A stretch of 64,000 bases of DNA, taken from the NCBI RefSeq assembly GCF_013378055.1, contig NZ_CP051130.1:2606001-2670000 (forward strand). Direction: 5' to 3'. This stretch comes from Parasphingopyxis sp. CP4. GTDB taxonomy: Bacteria; Pseudomonadota; Alphaproteobacteria; Sphingomonadales; Sphingomonadaceae. Positions 33,178 to 43,023 of this stretch are shown here, piece by piece. The stretch's first letter is position 1, and every line of letters begins with the position of its first letter. The position numbers and the translations under genes are program-made. A model generated the notes under the pieces. That model was not told the DNA's origin. It worked only from the letters and a program-made list of their open reading frames with translations, and made no database searches.

Positions 33178-35421
33178 ATGGCAGATGGTCCGCGCTTTGG
33201 AATTACGCGCCGCCGCGTCCTGATTGGGGGTGGCGTGGGTGCTGGACTTGCGGTCGCCTGGGCCGTCTGGCCGCGTTCCTATGTCCATAATCTGATCGCC
33301 GGTGAAGGGGAAACAGTCTTCAACGCCTTTCTCAAAATCGGCGAGGACGGCAATGTCAGCGTCATCGTGCCGCAGGCCGAGATGGGACAGGGCGTCTGGA
33401 CCGCGCTGCCGCAGGCACTCGCCGATGAGCTGGGCGCGGACTGGCGCACGATCGGGGTCGAGACGGCGCCGATCAATCCGCTCTATGCCAATGACTTTAT
33501 CGTTGCCGGAGAATCGGATGGTGCGCTGCCTTCATTCCTCGGATCGATCGGCCAATGGGCGACCCGCGAATATGCCGTCCGCAACGCCTTGATGATCACT
33601 GGAGGCTCGACTTCGGTGCGCGGGTTTGAGCAGCGGTTCCGCGAGGCTGGCGCCGCGGCGCGCGCAGTTTTGTGCAAGGCCGCCGCCGCCCGCTGGGATG
33701 CCGATTGGGAGGCCTGCGACACGGCTGATGGCTTTGTAACATTAGGCGAGCGCCGATTGCGGTTTGGCGAACTTGCCGCCGAAGCCGCTAGCTATTCTCC
33801 GCCATCAACACTGACGCTGCGCAATGCAGGTACCGGATCGATCAGCGGTCAATCCGTGCCGCGCATCGATTTGCCGTCCAAGGTCGACGGGTCTGCCCGC
33901 TATGCCGGTGATGTCCGCCTGCCGGATATGGTGTTTGCCGCAGCCCGCCAGGCGCCTTCGCGCCGCCATCGGCTGGCCTCGGTAAACCGGGACGCAGCCA
34001 ATAATGTGTTCGGTGTTTCCGCGATCTTCGAAAATCCCCGCTTTGCGGCCTGCGTCGCAACCAATTGGTGGGCGGCCAATCGCGGCGTCGAGGCGCTGGC
34101 ACCGCAATGGGACAGCGATGATGAGACGCCGGTCGACGATAGCAGCATCGATGAGGCGCTGCAGGCGGCGCTCGATGGCGATGAGGGCCATCGCTTTGTA
34201 AGCGAAGGGGATCTGTCTGCCGCCTTCGGCCCATCGGGCGCGATCCGCGAGACCTATACTGTCGGGCTTGCGCCGCATGCCGCGATCGAACCGCTAACCG
34301 CGACGGCGCGGGTCCAGGATGACGAGATTGAGATCTGGGCGCCAACCCAGGCGCCCGGTTTGATGCGCGCCGCGGTGGCCGAAGCCATCGGCTATGGCGA
34401 AGGCCAGGTGACCATCTATCCGATGCTGCTCGGCGGCTCCTTCGGCCGGAAGATCGAAAATGATGCGGCGATCCAGGTAGCGATCATCGCGCGCCGGATG
34501 AACCGCCCGGTCCAGCTCACCTGGTCGCGCGAAGAAGAGATGCGCAGCGACTATTATCGCCCGGCTGCCCGCGCGCGGCTAACCGGTAAACTGGCCTCGG
34601 ACGGTCGGGTGTCGGCCTGGCACAGCCGGATCGCGGTTCCCTCGACCAATAATGAGATGTTCAAGCGGATCATGCCGAGCATCTTTTTCGGCGATGTCGA
34701 CGATGCCAGCCCAATCGCGGTCGAAGGCGCGCGCCCGGCCTATGCGATTCCCAATCTGGCGGTTGAACAGATGCCGGCCGATATCGGTGTTGAAACCGGA
34801 ATCTGGCGATCGGTCGGGCATAGCTATACCGGCTTTTTCAATGAGACCTTTATTGACGAACTGGCCCAGCAGGCCGGTGTCGAGCCTCTATCATTCCGGA
34901 TCGCGATGCTGGGCGCCGAGCCAAGGCTCGCGCGCTGCCTGACAAATGCTGCGATGCTGGGCAACTGGGACGGCGGCGAACAGGGCGGTGGCATGGGCAT
35001 CGCGGCCCATAGCTGTTTCGGCAGCCATGTAGCCATGGTCGTTCAGCTGGGCATTGCCGATGATCAGCGCCCCGCTTTGGAGCGCGTATCCGTTGCGGTG
35101 GACTGTGGCCGGGTCCTCAATCCCGAAATTGTCCGTCAGCAGATTGAAGGCGGCGTCATTTTCGGCATGTCGCAGGCGCTGGGTCTGCCCTTCGGCTATG
35201 ATGCCGGCGAACCGACTGCCTCCAATTTCCCGGACCTCGCCTTGCCCTTGCTGTCCGACACCCCCGAAATTGAGATTGAATTGATTGAGAGCGAAGAAGA
35301 ACCAGGCGGGGTTGGGGAGATTGCCGTGCCGCCAGTCGCGCCAGCCATCGGCAATGCGATCTTTGCCGCAACTGGCCAGCGCCTGCGCTCGTTACCGTTT
35401 GTGATAGGCGGAGTTGAATGA
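33178..35421 (+). CDS. Tat-exported xanthine dehydrogenase family molybdopterin-binding subunit (IorB-like)
   Basis: 747 residues. The N-terminus GITRRRVLIGGGVGAGLAVA is a twin-arginine signal, so the enzyme is folded with its cofactor and exported. The rest follows isoquinoline 1-oxidoreductase beta-type proteins: VPQAEMGQGVWTALPQALAD, FGRKIENDAAIQVAII and the C-terminal GVGEIAVPPVAPAIGNAIF holding the catalytic glutamate. The partner [2Fe-2S] subunit (IorA-like) and a cytochrome are absent from the neighbourhood. Its stop overlaps hemH by 4 bases (ATGA), so heme synthesis and this enzyme are co-translated. The true substrate is unknown; an aldehyde or N-heterocycle is typical of the family. 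Confidence 0.92.
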   Translation: MADGPRFGITRRRVLIGGGVGAGLAVAWAVWPRSYVHNLIAGEGETVFNAFLKIGEDGNVSVIVPQAEMGQGVWTALPQALADELGADWRTIGVETAPINPLYANDFIVAGESDGALPSFLGSIGQWATREYAVRNALMITGGSTSVRGFEQRFREAGAAARAVLCKAAAARWDADWEACDTADGFVTLGERRLRFGELAAEAASYSPPSTLTLRNAGTGSISGQSVPRIDLPSKVDGSARYAGDVRLPDMVFAAARQAPSRRHRLASVNRDAANNVFGVSAIFENPRFAACVATNWWAANRGVEALAPQWDSDDETPVDDSSIDEALQAALDGDEGHRFVSEGDLSAAFGPSGAIRETYTVGLAPHAAIEPLTATARVQDDEIEIWAPTQAPGLMRAAVAEAIGYGEGQVTIYPMLLGGSFGRKIENDAAIQVAIIARRMNRPVQLTWSREEEMRSDYYRPAARARLTGKLASDGRVSAWHSRIAVPSTNNEMFKRIMPSIFFGDVDDASPIAVEGARPAYAIPNLAVEQMPADIGVETGIWRSVGHSYTGFFNETFIDELAQQAGVEPLSFRIAMLGAEPRLARCLTNAAMLGNWDGGEQGGGMGIAAHSCFGSHVAMVVQLGIADDQRPALERVSVAVDCGRVLNPEIVRQQIEGGVIFGMSQALGLPFGYDAGEPTASNFPDLALPLLSDTPEIEIELIESEEEPGGVGEIAVPPVAPAIGNAIFAATGQRLRSLPFVIGGVE

Positions 35422-36422
35422 CCGAAAAGCCTGATTTCCATCCGGATATAATCCCTCCCAAAGTGGCGGTGTTGCTGGTCAATCTTGGTACGCCGGACGC
35501 GCCGACAGCCAAGGCCGTGCGGCGCTATCTTGCTGAATTTCTAGCGGACAAGCGGGTTGTCGAGCTGCCGGATCTGGTCTGGAAACCCATCCTGCACGGG
35601 ATTGTTCTCACCACACGGCCGCGCAAATCTGCAGCCGCCTATGCCAAGGTCTGGACCGACGACGGATCACCGCTGGCTGTTCATACCAAGCAGCAGGTGG
35701 CCGCATTGCAGGCGGCGCTCGGCGATAGCGTCCATGTCGATTATGCGATGCGTTATGGCCGCCCCGGCATCGGCTTTCGGCTCGAGCAAATGAAAGAGCA
35801 GGGCTATGACCGCATCCTGTTGGCGCCGCTCTATCCGCAATATTGCGGTGCGACCACGGCAACAGTAATCGACGAAGCGGGTTCGGAATTAGCAGATATG
35901 CGCTGGCAGCCGACGCTCAGGGTCATGCCGCCCTATCATGATGACCCGGCCTATATCGAGGCGCTGGCCGCATCGGTGCGCACGGGCATTGCGGGGCTCG
36001 ACTTTGAACCCGACGCAGTGGTGGCGAGCTTTCACGGCATGCCACGGCGTACCTTGGAGCTCGGCGATCCCTATCACTGCCAGTGCCAGAAAACCGCGCG
36101 CCTCGTCGGCGAAGCGCTGGGTCGACCGCTCTTCGTCTCGTTCCAGAGCCGTTTCGGACGGGCCAAATGGCTGGAACCCTCGACGGTGGACATGCTGGAA
36201 GCGCTGCCGGCCAAGGATATCCGCAAGATTGCGATATTTGCGCCGGGCTTTTCAGTCGATTGTCTGGAGACTCTGGAAGAGCTGGCCATGGAAGGCCGTG
36301 AGCAGTTCATGGCGGCTGGCGGCACCCATTTTGGCTATATCCCCTGCCTCAATGCCAGCGATGGAGGCATGGCCATGCTTGAAACGCTCGTCCGTCGGGA
36401 GCTTGGCGGCTGGATCGATTAG
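35418..36422 (+). CDS. hemH: Ferrochelatase
   Basis: 334 residues. The opening VAVLLVNLGTPDAPTAKAVR and the later LLAPLYPQYCGATTATVID, VASFHGMPRRTLELGDPYHC (the catalytic histidine in SFHG), LFVSFQSRFGRAKWLEPSTV and IFAPGFSVDCLETLEELAME (metal-binding Glu region) are all typical. It inserts ferrous iron into protoporphyrin IX to make heme. The start overlaps the oxidoreductase stop by 4 bases. The stop overlaps the stop of the convergent c-di-GMP gene by 4 bases. Confidence 0.97.
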   Translation: MTEKPDFHPDIIPPKVAVLLVNLGTPDAPTAKAVRRYLAEFLADKRVVELPDLVWKPILHGIVLTTRPRKSAAAYAKVWTDDGSPLAVHTKQQVAALQAALGDSVHVDYAMRYGRPGIGFRLEQMKEQGYDRILLAPLYPQYCGATTATVIDEAGSELADMRWQPTLRVMPPYHDDPAYIEALAASVRTGIAGLDFEPDAVVASFHGMPRRTLELGDPYHCQCQKTARLVGEALGRPLFVSFQSRFGRAKWLEPSTVDMLEALPAKDIRKIAIFAPGFSVDCLETLEELAMEGREQFMAAGGTHFGYIPCLNASDGGMAMLETLVRRELGGWID

Positions 36423-39070
36423 CCTGCGGCGGCGCGGCGCAAGTGTTTTTTGGGTTTTTCGGCCGGCGTATTGAGCCGTTCAAGATCAAAATTGCGCGCG
36501 AATTCAATCCCCATGCGCTCCTTGTCCGACCAGCGAACTTTACTACGGAACATCTGCCCTTCCAGAACCTCGATCAGGATATCAGTTCCGTCTTCGATAT
36601 CGCTCAGGCCCTCGATCATCGCGCCCGTCGCAGAGATATCGCGGATCAGGCCTCTTTTTGTCCGGCCGTCAACTTCGACATTAGCGGATCGGAGCAGGCG
36701 CTTGCGCGGGCTGCGGCTTGCGCGATGTCCTTCGGCTTTTGCGACGCCAGATCCGTCGCCGAGCTGCGCCATCACCTCAATATGCGGCATCGGTTTGCCG
36801 TAGATATAGCCCTGGATGTGCGAGCAACCGAGCTGCTTCACGAGCTCGATTTCATCCTTATGCTCGACACCTTCGGCGGTGGTTTCCATGTACAGCGTTT
36901 CGGCCAGCGAAACGATCGCCTTGATAATTGCAGCGTTGCGATTGCCGATCACGGCGGCGCCGCGAATGAAGGATTGATCGATCTTGATCTTGTCGAACGG
37001 CGCAGTTTTCAAATAGCCGAGCGCGGAATAGCCGGTGCCGAAATCATCCAATGCCAGCCGTATTCCGATCCGCTTCAACGTCTTGAACATGGTTGTCGTG
37101 TCATTGTCCTCATCGAGGAAAACCGACTCCGTCAGTTCAAGCTCAAGACGTTCAGGCTCGAGCTCGGCATTGGCCAGGGCGCTGACGACGATTTCGGGGA
37201 ATTTCGGGTTGGCAAACTGTATCGGGGACACATTGACCGCGACCCGTACATTGCCGGGCCATTTTGCGGCATCCATGCAGGATTTGCGCAGGATCCATTC
37301 GCCGATCTGCTCGATAAGGCGAATATCTTCGGCAACCGGAACGAAATCTTCGGGCGAGATTGAGCCGCGCGTGGGATGATGCCAGCGGATTAGCGCCTCA
37401 TAGCCAACAATCTTTTCATTCCCTGTGCTGACCTGGGGTTGGTAGGCGACGGCCAGTTCGTCCTTTGAGAGCGCCACCCGCAGATCGTCTTCGAGCCGTT
37501 TGCGCTGCTTGGCGCCGGCGTGCATTTCCGCTTGGTAGAAACGATGGACGCCGCGGCCATCGGCCTTGGCAGCGTAAAGTGCCAGATCGGCGTTGCGCAC
37601 AAGCTCGTCCGACGTGCTGCCATTGGCCGGTGCAATCGCAATCCCGATTGAACACCCAATGGAAAGCGTAACGCCATCGATCATATAGGGTTGAGACAGT
37701 TCGTTGATGATCTGGCTGGCCAGGCTCGACAGGCTATCGTTTTTGACGAGCCCAGGCAGCACCACCTCGAATTCGTCGCCGCCAAGCCGACCGACCATTC
37801 CCTTGTCGCCCACGGCGCGGAATAGTCGCTTCGATACCTGCTTAAGCAGTTCATCGCCGACCGGATGGCCCATCGTATCATTGACCGCCTTGAACCGGTC
37901 GAGATCAAGCAGGAACAGGGCGGCCTCGGCGGTAAGATCTCCCTTGTCATCCAGCGCACGTTCGAGGGCCAGCTGCATCTCCTGCCGGTTCGCAAGGCCG
38001 GTTAGTGAGTCATATCGCGCAAGGCGGTTGGCTTCGGCTTCGGAACGACGTTTCTCCGTCAAATCGGTACCGCTGCCCGCATAACCCCGAAACTGTCCGA
38101 TTTCATCAATGACCGGGCGGCCCGAGATAGCCCACCACAAGTCTTCGCCCTCGACGGCAGCCCGGACAGCGACCTCATTAAAGGCACTGCGCGTGGACAG
38201 GTGGAAGCCGAGCGCGCGCTCACCGTCTTCAGCGCCGCCCTCGTACCGGATGAGTGATGCAAATGGTTGACCGATGACTTCGGACTTGGACTTTTTGAGC
38301 GTCTCGACCAGTTTCGGGGACAAGTAGACGATCTTGCCGGTGCGGTCAGTTTCCCAAAACCAGCCATTTCCATTGGCTTCGAATTCTTCGAGCAACCGGT
38401 TGGCGCGGCTCGCGCTGGCATCATTGCGTGCGCGATTTCGGGTTTGCTCCTGATCGATACGGGCGTTGCGGATACTTGCGACCCATAGGCATATGAGGCT
38501 GGTTATTCCGACCACTGCAACCAGAAACTCACCGGATAGCACCGCACCGCTGATGATCGCGCCAGCGACGAGCAGAAAGGCTGCGGTCTGGATCGGCGCG
38601 AGGGCATAGAAGAGCAACAATCCGGACATTGCGAGGGATAGCATGCACAATATTCCGATCGTCATATGGCTGAGCGCAGCCAACTCGAATCCCAAGATTG
38701 TGAAAACTGTTCCATATGCGGCGGCAATGGGCAGTGTAGCGAGCACTAGATAGTGGGGCCTGATTCGGCGGAAAACTCTCATGCGCGAAAAGAGCAGCAA
38801 TGTAAGCGTTACCGTTAATACGCCGCCGACTATGGGAACAACACGGGCACCGAACTCAAAAGCCTGCATGCCGAACGTAGCGGTCAGAATGAGTGCGATT
38901 GTAAGCAGTTGTGCGACAAGGGCCGCGGGAAGCATTGCCGCTGCCCGACGTACCAAAGCGATCTGGGATTCTGTTTCAAATGCGCCTTCGGCTGCCGTAA
39001 TCCCCAGATTTACAGCAATGCCCTGACGCTCAACATCTTCGGATGCTGAGATGATTGCCCGCACGTCCAT
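36419..39070 (-). CDS. Membrane GGDEF-EAL-PilZ protein with PAS domain (tandem copy 1)
   Basis: 883 residues from ATG 39070 (MDVRAIISASEDVERQG). Six to seven helices lie at about 45-235, then a PAS domain (FEANGNGWFWETDRTGKIVY) at about 265-375. The GGDEF domain has RLGGDEFEVVL at 428-438, and the EAL domain begins with GYEALIRWHHP at 556-566 and keeps VAVNVSPIQF, DDFGTGYSALGYLK and KIDQSF. The C-terminal PilZ domain has RKRLLRSA and DISATG. Both cyclase and phosphodiesterase motifs look intact. It may make, break and sense c-di-GMP. It shares layout and exact length with the next gene upstream, 2788 bases away. Confidence 0.95.
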   Translation of the reverse strand: MDVRAIISASEDVERQGIAVNLGITAAEGAFETESQIALVRRAAAMLPAALVAQLLTIALILTATFGMQAFEFGARVVPIVGGVLTVTLTLLLFSRMRVFRRIRPHYLVLATLPIAAAYGTVFTILGFELAALSHMTIGILCMLSLAMSGLLLFYALAPIQTAAFLLVAGAIISGAVLSGEFLVAVVGITSLICLWVASIRNARIDQEQTRNRARNDASASRANRLLEEFEANGNGWFWETDRTGKIVYLSPKLVETLKKSKSEVIGQPFASLIRYEGGAEDGERALGFHLSTRSAFNEVAVRAAVEGEDLWWAISGRPVIDEIGQFRGYAGSGTDLTEKRRSEAEANRLARYDSLTGLANRQEMQLALERALDDKGDLTAEAALFLLDLDRFKAVNDTMGHPVGDELLKQVSKRLFRAVGDKGMVGRLGGDEFEVVLPGLVKNDSLSSLASQIINELSQPYMIDGVTLSIGCSIGIAIAPANGSTSDELVRNADLALYAAKADGRGVHRFYQAEMHAGAKQRKRLEDDLRVALSKDELAVAYQPQVSTGNEKIVGYEALIRWHHPTRGSISPEDFVPVAEDIRLIEQIGEWILRKSCMDAAKWPGNVRVAVNVSPIQFANPKFPEIVVSALANAELEPERLELELTESVFLDEDNDTTTMFKTLKRIGIRLALDDFGTGYSALGYLKTAPFDKIKIDQSFIRGAAVIGNRNAAIIKAIVSLAETLYMETTAEGVEHKDEIELVKQLGCSHIQGYIYGKPMPHIEVMAQLGDGSGVAKAEGHRASRSPRKRLLRSANVEVDGRTKRGLIRDISATGAMIEGLSDIEDGTDILIEVLEGQMFRSKVRWSDKERMGIEFARNFDLERLNTPAEKPKKHLRRAAAG

Positions 39071-39206
39071 CGGGCGGTGATAGTTCATCAATGTGAATAC
39101 TGTCCTGAGAGCGATGGTTAACGCGCCGCGTCGGTCTGGATCCGGCCTCACCGGGCGGAACGATTGCAACCGTCAACATTCCGAACGCGCAATTCGGCTC
39201 GGCTCC

Positions 39207-41858
39207 CTAGCTGGCGGCGACCCGGCGCACGTTCGGTCTTGGTCTTGCCGTGAAGGAATTGAGCTTCTCCAGATCGAAGTTCCGCGCAAACTCGATTCCT
39301 GCGCGTTTCGTGTCCGACCAGCGCACTGTGCTATGAAACATCTGACCTTCGATGACTTCGATCCGCACGGTGGCGCCAACTTCGACATCTCTCAGGCCTT
39401 CAACCATCGCGCCGGTAGCCGATATGTTGCGGATCAGACCCTTGGAAACCCGGCCATCCACCTCGACTGAGACAGAACGGAGCAGGCGTTTGCGCGGGCT
39501 GCGGCTTGCCTGATGGCCTTCTGCCTTGGCAACGCCGGCACCTTCGCCCAGCTGTTCCACTACCGCGTCATGCGGCATCGGCTTGCCGTAGATATAACCC
39601 TGGATGTGTGAGCAACCCAATTGTTTGACCAGCTCGATCTCGTCTTTCAGTTCGACGCCCTCAGCCGTGGTTTCCATATCCAGTGTTTCGGCCAGCGAGA
39701 CGATTGACTTGATGATTGCAGCATTGCGATTGCCGACCACGGCGGCGCCGCGAATGAAGGATTGATCGATCTTGATCTTGTCGAACGGCGCGGTTTTCAA
39801 ATAGCCGAGCGCGGAATAGCCGGTTCCGAAATCATCCAGTGCGAGACGCACGCCGATCCGCTTCAAGGTCTTGAACATCGTTGTCGTATCATTGTCCTCA
39901 TCAAGGAAGACCGATTCAGTAAGTTCCAGTTCGAGTCTCTCAGGCTCGAGATTGGCATTGGTGAGGGCGCTCAACACGATTTCCGGGAACTTCGGATTGG
40001 CAAATTGGATCGGGGATACATTGACGGCCACGCGCGCCGGAGATGGCCATTTGGCCGCATCTTCGCAGGATTTTCGCAACACCCACTCGCCGATCTGCTC
40101 GATCAGGCGAATATCTTCGGCAACCGGCACAAAATCTTCCGGAGAGATCGGGCCGCGGGCTGGATGATTCCAGCGGACGAGCGCTTCATAGCCAACAATC
40201 TTCTCATTCGCCGTGCTGACCTGAGCTTGATAGGCGACCGCCAGTTCGTCTTTTGAGAGCGCCACCCGCAGATCGTCTTCGAGCCGTTTGCGCTGCTTGG
40301 CACCGGCGTGCATTTCCGCTTGGTAGAAACGATGCACGCCGCGGCCGTCGGCTTTGGCAGCGTAAAGCGCGAGATCGGCGTTGCGGACGAGTTCGTCCGA
40401 CGTGTCACCATTGGCAGGCGCGATGGCAATCCCGATTGAGCAGCCAATCGTTAGCGAGTTTCCGTTGATCATATAGGGTTGTGATAACTCGCTAATAATC
40501 TGGCGGGCGAGGTCGGTCAGCGGGTCGGGATTGACGAGATCGGGCAGCACGACTTCGAATTCGTCACCGCCCAACCGGCCGACTAAGCCCCGGTCACCAA
40601 CCACCCGGAAGAGGCGCTGCGAGGCTTGTTTCAACAGTTCATCGCCGACCGGATGGCCCAACGTATCATTGACTGCCTTGAACCGATCGAGATCGAGCAG
40701 CATGAGCGCTGCCTCGGCCGGACGTCCGCCCTTCTCTTCGAGCGATCGAGAAAGCGCCAGCTGCATTTCCTGTCGGTTTGCAAGGCCAGTCAGCGAGTCA
40801 TAACGGGCGAGGCGAGTGGCTTCCGCCTGGGATCGGCGCTTCTCGGTCAGGTCAGTGCCGCTGCCGGCATAGCCGCGAAATTGTCCGATCTCATCGATGA
40901 CGGGATGGCCCGAAATCGCCCACCACAACTCTTCGTCATCAACTGCTGCACGAACTTCGACATCCTTAAATGCGCTACGCGTGGATAGATGAAATCCCAG
41001 GGCGCGCTCTCCGTCCTCCGCACCGCCCTGATGGCGAATGATCGTGGCAAAAGGCTGGCCGATTATCTCGGCCCGGGGCCGCTTCAATGCAGCGATCAGC
41101 TTGGGAGACAGATAGACGATTTTCCCGCTGCGATCGGTCTCCCAGAACCAACCGCCGCCATTGGCTTCAAATCCCGCCAGCAACCGATTGGCCCGATATG
41201 CGCTCGCATCATTGCGCGCACGATCACGGACTTGCTTCTGTTCGATCCGCACCGTCCGGACCCCGGCCAGCCAAAAACATATGAAACAGGCTAGTCCGAT
41301 AACGACTATCGTGACCTCAGCTGAGAGGATGCTAGCGGTCACGATAGCCGAAATGATGAAAGCAAAAGCTGCCGCATGGATCGGTGCAAGCGCAAACAGC
41401 AGCAACAGCCCGGCCATGCCGAGTGCAACCAGGAACAAGATCCCGATCGTCATTTGAGCGAGTAAGGCAATCTCGAATGCGCCAAAGGTGAAGCACAGGC
41501 CGAGCAAGGCGGCCGCTGGTACGGTTCCTCGAATGAGAAGATGGGGCGGGCTGCGCTCGAATGTCGGGCTCCGCGAGAACAGCAGCATGGCAGCGCTGAC
41601 CGCCAGGCCGGTGCCGGAAAAGGCGGTGGCCCATCCTCCGACCACAAATGTCTGAAGTCCAAAAGTGGCGGTGAGAATGAGCGCGAGAGAGACGAATTGT
41701 GCGGTGACGATCGCGGGCAGCATTGCCGCTGCCCGTCGCAAAAGAGCGATCTGAGAGTCTGTTTCGTAGGCGTTATCAGCCTGCGTAACCCCCAAACTTA
41801 CTGCCAAGCCGTGCCGCCCAACATCCTCAGATGCTGAGATAATAGACCGCACGTCCAT
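39207..41858 (-). CDS. Membrane GGDEF-EAL-PilZ protein with PAS domain (tandem copy 2)
   Basis: 883 residues from ATG 41858 (MDVRSIISASEDVGRHG). Same order as copy 1: membrane helices at about 45-235, PAS (FEANGGGWFWETDRSGKIVY), GGDEF (RLGGDEFEVVL), EAL (GYEALVRWNHP, VAVNVSPIQF, DDFGTGYSALGYLK) and PilZ (RKRLLRSV, NISATG). The EAL and GGDEF parts of the two genes are almost identical in protein and DNA, while the membrane domain and PilZ differ more. It is the upstream member of the pair (136 bases from copy 1) and is divergent from phaB across 169 bases. The membrane domain probably senses a different signal. Confidence 0.95.
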   Translation of the reverse strand: MDVRSIISASEDVGRHGLAVSLGVTQADNAYETDSQIALLRRAAAMLPAIVTAQFVSLALILTATFGLQTFVVGGWATAFSGTGLAVSAAMLLFSRSPTFERSPPHLLIRGTVPAAALLGLCFTFGAFEIALLAQMTIGILFLVALGMAGLLLLFALAPIHAAAFAFIISAIVTASILSAEVTIVVIGLACFICFWLAGVRTVRIEQKQVRDRARNDASAYRANRLLAGFEANGGGWFWETDRSGKIVYLSPKLIAALKRPRAEIIGQPFATIIRHQGGAEDGERALGFHLSTRSAFKDVEVRAAVDDEELWWAISGHPVIDEIGQFRGYAGSGTDLTEKRRSQAEATRLARYDSLTGLANRQEMQLALSRSLEEKGGRPAEAALMLLDLDRFKAVNDTLGHPVGDELLKQASQRLFRVVGDRGLVGRLGGDEFEVVLPDLVNPDPLTDLARQIISELSQPYMINGNSLTIGCSIGIAIAPANGDTSDELVRNADLALYAAKADGRGVHRFYQAEMHAGAKQRKRLEDDLRVALSKDELAVAYQAQVSTANEKIVGYEALVRWNHPARGPISPEDFVPVAEDIRLIEQIGEWVLRKSCEDAAKWPSPARVAVNVSPIQFANPKFPEIVLSALTNANLEPERLELELTESVFLDEDNDTTTMFKTLKRIGVRLALDDFGTGYSALGYLKTAPFDKIKIDQSFIRGAAVVGNRNAAIIKSIVSLAETLDMETTAEGVELKDEIELVKQLGCSHIQGYIYGKPMPHDAVVEQLGEGAGVAKAEGHQASRSPRKRLLRSVSVEVDGRVSKGLIRNISATGAMVEGLRDVEVGATVRIEVIEGQMFHSTVRWSDTKRAGIEFARNFDLEKLNSFTARPRPNVRRVAAS

Positions 41859-42027
41859 ATCTGCGATGTAGCGCAACCCTATGAATAATTTCCTGAAATG
41901 GGTGGTTAATGCATGACGCCAGGGTGGGGAGGCATTGTCGCCTGGCATTAGCGCGATTGCGCTTGCACGCGCGCGCGCCTCTATCCTACACCAGTGTTGG
42001 AGCGGTTAGAGACAAGAGGATCAGAGC

Positions 42028-42750
42028 ATGGCGAGAGTGGCAATAGTTACCGGCGGTACACGCGGGATCGGTGAAGCGATCAGTGTTGCCTTGAAGGATC
42101 AGGGGATGAATGTGGTCGCCAACTATGGCGGCAATGACGAACGGGCGCGCGAGTTCACTGCGCGTACCGGGATCGCGGCGCGCAAGTGGGATGTCGGCGA
42201 CTTTGATGCGTGCCAGGAAGGGTGTGCAAATGTCGCCGAAGAAATCGGCCAGGTTGATGTGCTTGTTAATAATGCCGGCATTACGCGAGACGGCACGCTT
42301 GCCAAGATGAGCTATGAGGATTGGCACGAAGTGATGCGCGTTAATCTGGGCGGTTGCTTTAACATGGCCAAGGCCTGTTTCCCCGGGATGCGCGAACGCA
42401 GCTGGGGCCGGATCGTCAACATCGGATCGATCAATGGGCAAGGTGGCCAATATGGCCAGGTCAATTATGCGGCGGCCAAATCCGGCATCCATGGATTTAC
42501 CAAGGCGCTGGCACAGGAAGGTGCCAAGGCGGGCGTAACGGTCAATGCACTGGCACCGGGATATATCGATACAGACATGGTGGCCGCTGTTCCTGAACCG
42601 GTGCTGGAGAAGATCGTCGCCAAGATCCCGGTCGGTCGACTGGGTCAAGCCGGCGAGATTGCGCGCGGCGTTGCCTTTCTCTGTTCCGAAGAAGCCGGCT
42701 TTGTCACCGGATCGACCATGTCGATCAATGGTGGCCAGCACATGTATTAG
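42028..42750 (+). CDS. phaB: Acetoacetyl-CoA reductase
   Basis: 240 residues. NADPH-binding TGGTRGIG at 8-15, NNAGITRDG, the catalytic serine near S134 in IGSINGQGGQYGQVNYAAAK, Y147 and K151, and the C-terminal VTGSTMSINGGQHMY. The GQ-rich SINGQGGQYGQ segment is characteristic of PhaB and separates it from FabG. It reduces acetoacetyl-CoA to (R)-3-hydroxybutyryl-CoA for polyhydroxyalkanoate storage. No phaA or phaC is nearby. A GAGACAAGAGGATC run precedes the ATG. Downstream is a ribbon-helix-helix protein gene. Confidence 0.94.
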   Translation: MARVAIVTGGTRGIGEAISVALKDQGMNVVANYGGNDERAREFTARTGIAARKWDVGDFDACQEGCANVAEEIGQVDVLVNNAGITRDGTLAKMSYEDWHEVMRVNLGGCFNMAKACFPGMRERSWGRIVNIGSINGQGGQYGQVNYAAAKSGIHGFTKALAQEGAKAGVTVNALAPGYIDTDMVAAVPEPVLEKIVAKIPVGRLGQAGEIARGVAFLCSEEAGFVTGSTMSINGGQHMY

Positions 42751-42780
42751 GCGCAGCTCTGAGCGTGGTTATATAAGGGC

Positions 42781-43020
42781 GTGGATATCTTTCAGCCGCC
42801 CATCAAGCGCAGTGTCACGATTGCCGGGCATCAGACCTCGATTACGCTCGAGCCGCTTTTCTGGGACGCGCTCGAGCAAGCCGCGGCCGACGCGTCGCTC
42901 CCGCTCAATGCGCTGGTCGCGCAGATTGACGCGGACCGGCTGACGGTTGACGATCCGCCAAACCTGGCGAGCGCGATCAGGAGCTGGCTCTTTGTGCAGG
43001 CGACCCGCGACGACGCGTAA
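42781..43020 (+). CDS. Ribbon-helix-helix domain protein (RHH_4 type)
   Basis: 79 residues starting at GTG 42781. The pattern KRSVTIAGHQTSITLEPLFW then ALEQAAADASLPLNALVAQI fits a ribbon-helix-helix fold: a beta strand that contacts DNA, followed by two helices. The C-terminal ASAIRSWLFVQA helix completes the domain. It is probably a small DNA-binding regulator of the RHH_4 (PF13467) group common in alphaproteobacteria. It lies 30 bases after phaB, so it may be co-transcribed, and it ends convergent with the glutamate dehydrogenase gene (3-base gap). Confidence 0.8.
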   Translation: MDIFQPPIKRSVTIAGHQTSITLEPLFWDALEQAAADASLPLNALVAQIDADRLTVDDPPNLASAIRSWLFVQATRDDA

Positions 43021-43023
43021 CGG

